9,590 bases of DNA from JBEATZ01 sp041178545. GTDB taxonomy: Bacteria; Planctomycetota; UBA1135; UBA2386. The stretch spans positions 1-9,590 of the forward strand of contig JBEGVB010000028.1 of the NCBI GenBank assembly GCA_041178545.1. The letters are read 5' to 3'. A program made the translations under genes and the position numbers. The first letter of the stretch is position 1. Each line of letters begins with the position of its first letter. Under the pieces are notes generated by a model. That model saw nothing but the letters and a program-made list of their open reading frames with translations. It ran no database searches and had not been told where the DNA came from. Positions 1 through 9,000 of the stretch are shown here, piece by piece.

Positions 1-4
1 GCGC

Positions 5-3000
5 TTGGGCATCAGCGCCAACCTCGACCCGAAGTCGCTGGGCGAGAATCTCGACCGCGCCCGCGAGCTGCAGCGCAAGCGCAACCTGCTGATCGCGAGG
101 GAGTCCGAGGACAACCCGATCTTGGCCAGCATGCTCAGGACCGACCCCACCTTCAGCGGGATGGCGTCCGACGAGCTCGACAAGCTGGGGATCATCGAGA
201 AGACCTGGGCATTCACCAAGCAGGGCTGGCTGCGCAGCGCGCAGGGCATCTACTACGACAAGATCCGCCAGGGCCTCGCCGACGACGCCGACCTTGCCAG
301 GCTGCGCGAAATCGAAGAGTCGCTCAAGAGCCTGCCGTCCGACAGCAGCGGGCAGGGTCTGATCGGAGGCTTGTGGTATGGGCTCTGGGGCACCATGGGA
401 CAGTTCGCCGAGTCGACCGTTGAGGCGGCAGCTTGGGCAGCCGCAGGCGCTGGCACGGCGCTGGCACTTGGCCAGGCTGGTCCTCAGATAGCTCTCCCCG
501 ACGAAGTCCTGTCCGTCCCTGGCATGGCGCTCGCGTTTGGCGGCGGTGGCTTGTTCTCGCACTCAGCTGCGGTGCAAGCGGGCCTTGGCTACAAGTCCAT
601 GATCGACATGGGCGTCAACCACGAGACCGCGTACCAGGCGTCGTTTGGTCTCGGCTTGTTCAACGGTGCGCTTGACGCTTTTGGCCTTGGCTTCATGACC
701 AAGATCGCCCGTCAAGAGATTGGCAAGATTGTGACCAACGCGGTCGCGAAGGAGCTGCTCTCGAAGCCGACGATCACCGATGGCGCCAAGCGCTTTGTCA
801 CGGGAACATTCAAGGGTTCCCTTGGTGAGCTTGCAACCGAAGTCCCTCAAGAGATCAACCAGATCGTCGCCGAGGCGTACGCCGTCTTCCAGCAGAAGAA
901 GATCGACCCCAGCAAGCTGGACGAGCAAGCGATTGAGGACAGCCGTCAGTACTGGGAACGAATCGGCGGCATCATTGCAGAGACCGTTCGAGGCAGCCTG
1001 CTGTTCTCCTCGTTCGGGCCGGCGATTCGGTTCCGCAACGACATGCAGCGCATCAAGGCTGCGGAGCGCACCGAGAAGTTCATCAAAGACCTCGGCGCCG
1101 GCCTCGACGCGTCGCAGATGAAGGACCGCTCTCCGACGCAGCTCGAGAAGTTTCTCATGCGCCTGTCCGAGGGCAGCAAGGTCGATAGCTTCTACTTCAA
1201 GCCGGAGGAGTTCCAGGCCGCGATGGAGCAGGCCGGCGTCAGCATGTCGCAGCTCGAGGAGCTCGCGCCCGATGTTGCCAAGTCCTTCAAGACCTCGATC
1301 GGCACCGAGGCCGAGCCTGGCACCGGGATAATGGAGATACCCGCGCACACATGGGGCGCGCGGTTCATGACCACCGAGTTCGGCAAGTCGCTGTCGCAGG
1401 ACGTGCGCGTCGACCCCGACGGCATGAACTACCGCGAGGTGCGGCAGCTCGAGGGCAAGACCGAATCCATCGTCGAGGACGCCAAGCGCATCCTGTCGGA
1501 GAAGGAGCAGAGCGACAAGGAGTTCGTGGCCGAGGTCGACACCGTGCGCACCGACATGGAGAACATGCTCGTGTCCGCCGGCCGCACGACCGACGAAGCC
1601 GTGCAGCAGTCGCTGCTGTACTCCTACTTCGCCACGGTGTACTCAGGCCACGAGAAGCTGCGCCCGAGCGAGTGGCACGCCAAGCACGGCCTGCGCATCG
1701 TTGGCGCCGAAGGCATGCCGCAGGCTGGTGCATCGCTGCAGCAGCTTGAGACCGAAGGAGAAGCAGCGCCGGCTCGCAAGGTGCAAGTCGCAACGTTCTT
1801 CAGCGGAGTTGGAACTCTCGAAGGCGGCCTGACCAACAAGACGGCAGCCGTCGTTGTCGAGAACGATTCTGCTACCGTCGAGGCGTACAACAAGACGCAC
1901 GGAACGAAGTTCAAGCCGTCGGATGTTGTCAAGATCGATCCCAAGACCGTCGCTGGCCGACCGTTCCACGCGTCGCCCGTGTGCAAGAACTTCAGCGCAG
2001 CCAAGAACGCAAGGACTGTCGAAAAGCTAGACATGGACAGCGCCAACGCTGTCGCTCGCGTGATCGACGAAGCGCGTCCTCCGTCTGTGACAATCGAGAA
2101 CGCGCCGGAGTACATGGGCACCGCGCCCATGAAGGCGATCACCGACGCTCTCGATCGCCAGGGCTACAACTACGACGTGCAGGTTGTGAACGCCGCCGAC
2201 TACGGTGGCAACCAGAACCGCAAGCGCATGATCCTGCGAGCGCTTCCAAAGGGTCAAACGCTGCCGCCGTTGCCGCAGAAGCAGGAGCCCGGAGACTGGT
2301 TTGAGTCCATCAAGGATCTCATCCCAGCACAGCTGCAGCCTCTTGAGTCTCTGCCCGCCAACGAGCGCGAGATGATCGCAGAAAGGGCGGAACGAGGCTC
2401 GCTTGACACCAGCAAGCCGATCCTCTCCATGGGCGGCAACAAGGCGTTCGCCAACTCTGGAGGTCCAGCGCCGACTTTGGTGTCGAGCCCCAAGATGGTG
2501 CCGAGGGTCATCCTTCCAGGTCAGGGCATCTTCGAGTTGACGCCTCGCATGATGGCTAGGCTGATGGGCCTGCCGGACACGTTCGAGGTTCCAGAGTCTA
2601 GGACCCTTGCGAAGAAGGTGCTCGGCAACGGAATTCACGCTGCGATCACGAAGAACATCATCGAGCCGATCATGGACGCGGCCGAGGTCAGCGTCCCACC
2701 ATCTACCAAAGAAGTGGTGCCTGCTGCAGAAGACACCACCCGTCACCAGCTGGTTGTTGAGCGAGGAGAAAGGCAAACAGGTCGCGCCGTCATCTCCGTC
2801 GAAGAGCGGGCTGAGATAGCAGCCGCTGCGAAGAAGCATGGCATCAGCGCAAAGGCGATCGAGGATCGCGTGCGAGAGCACAAGCGAGCGTTTCCGACTG
2901 CTGGAGGATGGGCGCCGTTGCTGTTCACGGGACTTGATGTCGAAGAGCAGAACGGCGTCAAGAAGTGGGAGCCCAAGTACAAGGCGATCCCCTACAGCTT

Positions 3001-6000
3001 CGACCGCGACGACAAGGGCAAGGGCTTGAAGAAAGGCACCGAGGCCTACGAAAAGCGCGCACGCGCTTTGTCATCGAAGCTGCTCGACGAGGTTCGAGCT
3101 CTCTATGCGCGCGCCGAAGCCGGCGACAAGAACGCGCAGAAGATTCTGACGCAGGCCAGCTGGTATCGCGAGATGCGCCGTCAGCTGCGTCACGACTTTG
3201 GTGGCCTTGGCGACTTGTTCGCGGATCTTCTCGGCGCCACGTCTCCGAACACGCCTGTGCGCGAGAACTGGATCTACGCTCTCGAGGTGTTGCAGCGCGC
3301 AACGCGCGGAGACTTCGACGCACTCATGCCGAGGTGGGAGGCGTGGGCGGATCAGGTCGAAGCCGGCGAGATCGAGTTCCAGGCTTGGTATGAAACAGAA
3401 CTCGCAAGGCTTGAAGCAAAGGAAGTCGAGACCGAGCCAGATCGAGCAAGGCGTATTGCAGCTATCGACGCCGATGTCAAGCAGGCTCGAGTTGAGTACG
3501 AGCAGCGTCGTATTGCAGAAGAGGAGAAAACTCCTACTGGCACGCGCACGCTGAAGGACGGAACAACGCAGCCGAAACCGCTCACGCTTTCCGAGATCCG
3601 CGAAGAAAGCGACTGGCGCGCTCTAAACAGAAATGCCGAGAAAGCGGCGATCCGCGCAGAGGCATCGCTCTACACCAAGAAAGCGTTCGAGAGCCAGCCT
3701 GAATACCTGCGGCGCTACGACGAGATGTCCAAGTTGCGCGAGCTCCCTGACGATCTGATTCCGGTCAAGGAGAGCGGGGCCAAGTATGGGTTCAACGGCC
3801 GCAACATTGTCCGCACGCTTGTGGACCTTTGGCGCACTGTCAAGGAAGAGAACGCCGCCATCGGTCGCGGAGAAACCGCTCCCAAGGCACTCAACTTCAG
3901 CGGAAACCTGATCGGGTTCCGTGAGCGCGCCACGATCGACGTGTGGGCGGCCCGACTTCTCAACCGCATCGCTGGCATGCTGCGCGTGCCAGTGGTTGCG
4001 GAGAGCGGCGTTGCCGGCGCAATGCTGCCGAGCGGCGAGACCACGGGTCAGTTCGGCATGGGCCAAGACGTGTTCGCCGGCGCTGTGCAACTGATCCGCG
4101 CCGACGAGACGCTGAGGCGGAACGCGTTGCTGGAAAACATCAACGACGACGACCTGCAGGCGATTGTGTGGTTCTTGGAGAAGGAGGTCTGGACCAAGAA
4201 CAACTGGACCTCGGCGGCCGGCGAAGGCGGATCGTTCGAGTTCGAGTCTGCGCTTGCCGGTATTGCCGATCGCGAAAAGATCGCCGAGCTGCGTCGTGTT
4301 GCAGACTCTAGCTTGTCTACCCCGAAGGAGCGCGAGGATGCGATTGCATCGCTTGACGCGATGAAGAGGAGGCTCGACCGATTCCAGGGCATGGTGTCGC
4401 AAGAGACTTCGCCAGGATGGCAAGGCGAAGGCCATGTCCCTACCGATGCAGAGCAGGCGCAACTGCAGTCACGCCTGTCGCTCGGCATCAAGGAAAGCGA
4501 CCCGAACGCGGTGATCGTTGGCCAAAAGGTGCAGAGCACGCAGGCCCTTTATGGTGGGCAGAAGAAGCGTGCGATCGACCTCGAGATCACGTCGCGCGAG
4601 GGCGTCAACATCATGCGCCTGTGGCGCCAGATGCTTGTCGAAGCACGGGACAACAGGCAGGATTCGGTCGCGCTGTCTCGCGTTCTGCGCGACAACGAGG
4701 ACATCGACTACACCCGCCATCGGCCTGGCGTCGAGATCTACTTCCGCGAGGGCAAGGCGATGGACAAGCTGGAGTCCGTGCTTGCCAAGTTGGAAGGCCT
4801 TGGCGTTGGCGACTACACGGTGATCACCGACGGCCGTCCCGTTCTGGGGGCCATGGCACCGGTGGTTGGCGTGCGGTTTCAGTTCGTCCCAGAGATCGAC
4901 GTGCGCGAAGGCGCCGAGTTTGTTAACCTTTCGGAACAAGAGCTTGCCAAGCTCATGGAGGACAAGGCCAGCGAGTTCATCAGGCTCGCCGACCGCGTTG
5001 CTTCCGAGGTTGGCGAAGTTAGTCACGCTGCGGTGCTCCACTACGAGACCCGCGTTGCCTTCAACGGCACCTACCAGGAACAGATCAATGTCATCGACCA
5101 AGAAGACGCAGCTGCAAGTGGCGCAGAAGCTGTTGGAGAGGGCGCTGCAGGACGGACTTGGATCGGACAGTCCGCTCGTGAAGGCGTTGCGGCAGCAAGT
5201 CGCCGGGCTGCAGAAGCAGCAGCAGGGCGGCCTGCCGAGTCAGGACCAGCCGGGCAACGACCCGCGATCGCAGGAGCGCCTGTTCCTGTCGATGCTGCCG
5301 CAGCCCAGGGGCTGAGTCCTCTCAGCGCGCCGACAGGACGCGGTGCGTTCTTCCCCGAGCTGCGGCTCGCGGTGCTGAACAAGAACGCAGACCCGTCGAC
5401 CGTCATCCACGAGATGGCGCACTTCTTCTTCACGACGATGGTGCGCGTGGCCTCGACCGAAGGCGCGCCGGCGCAGGTCGTGCAGGACGTGGAGACCCTG
5501 CTGCGGTGGTTCGCCGACAAGGGCGGCATGACCATCAACGCCGCCGGCAACCTGGTCCAGCAGTGGAACGCCATGTCCTCCGAGCAGCAGGAGAAGTTCC
5601 ACGAGGCGCTGGCCTACAACTGGGAGGTCTACGCGTACGAGGGCAAGGCTCCGACCAAGGGCCTGCAGGGCGTGTTCGACCGCATGCGCACCTGGATGAT
5701 CCGGGTGTACAAGAACGTGCGCGACAAGCTCAACCCGATCTACCGTGCGAAGTACGGGTCGGACCTGCCGATGCTCACGCCCGAGGTGCGCGCGGTGTTC
5801 GACCGCATGCTGGCCAGCGAGGAGACGATCACCCAGGCGGAAGAGATCCGCAGGATGCTCCCGCTGTACCAGTCGCTGGACCAGTTCCTGAAGGCCGGGT
5901 TCTCCGAGGAGCAGTGGGACGAGTACCAAGCCGTGCTGCAGGAAGCGCACGACGCCGCGGTCACCGACCTCACCAAGGCCAGCCTGTCGCAGCTGCGGTG

Positions 6001-9000
6001 GCTGAAGAACGCCCGCAGCCGGATGCTCAAGCAGATCCAGAAGCAGGCGGCCGAGGTGCGCAGCGCCATCGAGGAGGCCGTCGAGCGCGAGGTCCGGCAG
6101 GAGCAGGTGTACATGGCGATCGAGCTCCTGAAGAAGGCGCCTGGCGAGAGCAAGCTGTCACTTGAGGCCGTGCGTTCCATGATCGCCAACCTCGACGAAG
6201 CCGAGCGCACCGCGATCGAGAAGCGCCTCGGCGTCGGCCGCAACGGCATGCTCTCGACCAAGGGCCAGGACCCCGAGGCGATGGCGACCTTCTTCGGCTA
6301 CGACTCTGCCGACCAGATGGTGCGCGCGCTCGCCGGCGCCTTGCCCCTGCAGGAGGAGGTCGCAGCCAGGGCGCAGAAGGAGATGCTCACCAACTACGGC
6401 GAGCTGGCAACGCCGGACATGCTTGAGGCGGCCGTCGAGGACGCGTTGCACAGCGAGGCCCGCGCGCGGTTCCTTGCGGTCGAGCAGAAGTTCCTGACCA
6501 AGTCGCAGCAGCCGGTGCGCCTGCTCGTGGCCGCAGCCAAGTTCGCCGCGAGGCGCATCCTCGAGTCCAACACGGTGCGCTCGCTGCGCCCCGACCGCTA
6601 CTCGCAGGCCGAGGTGCGCGCCGCCCGCGAGGCCGAGGCAGCTATCCGCCCCGGCAAGGACCGCAAGTCTGGTGATCCCGAGGCCGCAGCCAAGGCCAAG
6701 CAGCGGCAGCTGCTGAACAACCAGCTGGTCGAGGAGTCCACCCGCGCGCGCGAAGAGATCGACAAGTTCATCGAGTGGTCGGCGCGGCTCATGGTGGCCA
6801 ACGAGAAGCTGGCCGATCGCGGCTACGACGTGAACGTGGTCATGGCCGCGCGCTGGATCCTGGCCCGCGTGGGCCTGGCCACCGACTCGCAGGTCGACCG
6901 CACGGTCAACTACCTTGAGCTGCTTGAGCGCTACAACCCGACGCTGTTCGAGGAGCTGCGCCCGCTCATGGCCCGCTTCGCGCAGGGCGAGTTCGATTAC
7001 CGCGACCTGACGCTGGGCGAGTTCCAGGCGCTCATGGACGCGGTCAAGTCGCTGTACGCCAGGGCCAAGCGCGACCGCGAGATCGTCCTCGGCGAGCGCA
7101 CGATGGCGGTCGAGGAAGCCGTGCAGCGCATGGCCGAGACGGTCGCAGGTCTGGTGCCTGGCAGGATCGCCGGCGAGGTCGAGGCCCTCACCGATCAGCA
7201 GCGCGTCGGCCGGCTGCTGCTGGGGACCAAGGGCAACCTGACCCGCGTCGAGCACCTGTTCCGCGCGCTGGACGGCGGCGAGCGCGGCGCCTTCAGCGAG
7301 CTCATGCTGGACGAGCTGCGCCTGTCGCTCGACCAGTACAGGAAGCGCGCGACCGAGTTCAACGCCAGGCTGGTCAAGCTGCTGCGGAACGTCCCGATGG
7401 ACAACCGCCCCATCGTGTCCAAGGAGTTCGGCTACACGTTCACCAACGGTGACGCCGACATCCTCGGCCTGCTGCTGCACATGGGCAACCGCTCCAACAT
7501 GGAGAAGGTGCTGATCGCCGGCAGAGGTCCTGGATTCTCATGGGCCACGTTCGACGAGAACGGCAACGTCGACCCGTCAAAGTGGATGGCGCTGCGCACG
7601 CGCCTGATCCAGGAAGGCCGGCTGCGCGAGGAGCACTTCGACTTCGCGCAGAACGTGTGGAACATGCTCGAGGAGATCAAGCCGCTCCTGCAGGAAGCGC
7701 ATCTCTACCTCGAGGGCTACTACTTCAAGGAAGTGCCGGCGCAGGAGTTCACCGTCGAGTTCAAGGACGGGACCTCGAAGACGTACCGCGGCGGCTATGT
7801 GCCGGCTGCGGCAGACCGAGACCTCATGGGCACCGCGCAGGACACCGAGACGCTCGAGTCCATGGTCGAGGACTTCAAGCAGATGATGCCGAAGGTGCAG
7901 TTCGGCAACGTCAAGGAGCGCGTCGACAACTATCGCAAGCGTCCGCTCACGCTCGACGTGCGCGAGATCGCCACGCACATCGACAAGTCGATGCGGTACG
8001 CGTACGTGCAGCCCCGCATCCGCGACGTTCTGAAGCTGTTGAAGGGTTCGTACGAAGACGGCAACGGCAACCGCGTGTCGCTTGAGGGCATGCTGAACCG
8101 CATCCATCCCAACCTCGTGCGCAACGTGCTGATGCCGTGGCTCGACCGCGCCGCGACGCAGTCCCTGTACAAGCAGGGCGGCGACCCGCTGTGGAACGCG
8201 GTGGGCAAGTTCCTGCGCCGCAACACCGGCATCGCGGTGATGATGCTCAACCCGGTCAACGCGCTGCAGCAGCTCACCGGCATCACAGCCTCGATGGCGT
8301 ATGTCAAGACGCCCTACCTTGTCGGTGCGCTCAAGCGCTACGGTCAGGCGCCGAGGGATGTCAGCAACTTCATCCTTGAGCGCAGCGACTTCATGCGCGA
8401 CCGCATGGACAACCAGACCGGCAGCCTGCGCACCGACTTGGACGAGATGCTGCGCGATCCAAGCAACTGGACGCGAGTCCAGGCGTGGACCGCGCGCAAG
8501 GCGTACGCGCTGCAGGGCATGGTCCAGAACCAGGTCGACATCGTGACCTGGATGGGATCCTACGACCAGACGATGGCGAACCCGCGCGAGGGCGAGACGC
8601 AGGCAGATCTGGAGCGCCGCGCCGTGCTCGAGGCGAACAGCACCGTGCGCCTGGCTCAGGGCTCGTTCAACCCCGAGGACGTGGCGAACTACGAGGTGGG
8701 CACGCCGTGGCAGCGGGCCTGGACGCAGTTCACCGGGTACTTCAACAACGTGCTCAACGCGATCGGCTACGCCAAGGACAACAAGGCCAGGACTGCGCTG
8801 GTCACGTTCATGATCCCGATGGCCATCAGCGAGGCGATCGCCAAGACGCTCTGGGGCTCGTGGAAGATGGACGACCCCGAGGAGGAGGAGTGGATGCTGG
8901 ACGGCGTCGTCTGGGACGGCATCGACATCTTCCTGCTGTCGCAGGTCCGCGGCGCCGCAGCCTTCGTGCCGGCGGTGGGTCCGGCTGTGTACGGGTTCAT

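Noticed and set aside
563..1348. 261-codon open frame on the minus strand
   Set aside because: A Leu/Arg/Asp-rich antisense shadow of the giant gene, with no recognisable motif.
1754..1783. GAAGGAG resembling a ribosome site before a possible separate methyltransferase start (GTG 1781)
   Set aside because: The spacing of 20 bases is too long and no start codon lies 5-12 bases downstream. The bases also encode Glu-Gly-Glu in the open frame. It might be a relic of the cassette's original start, but this cannot be supported.
3623..4462. 279-codon open frame on the minus strand
   Set aside because: Antisense shadow. The plus strand here carries conserved blocks (KALNFSGNL, TIDVWAARLL, DLQAIVWF).
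1735..5213. GCTGCAG at 1735 and again at 5207 as possible insertion-site direct repeats
   Set aside because: Seven bases in a sequence full of GCTG and GCAG words is expected by chance, and no longer repeat flanks the presumed cassette.
5088..5315. Two compensating sequencing indels as the cause of the frame switch
   Set aside because: Not excluded, but less likely. The switch begins exactly at an ATG with a well-spaced ribosome site and ends at a stop codon, which indels would not be expected to produce together.
6158..7480. 440-codon open frame on the minus strand
   Set aside because: It mirrors the GC-rich codons of the giant gene. Its composition (His, Leu, Val, Gly, Arg rich with no domain) is typical of an antisense shadow, and the plus strand has clear coding statistics here.
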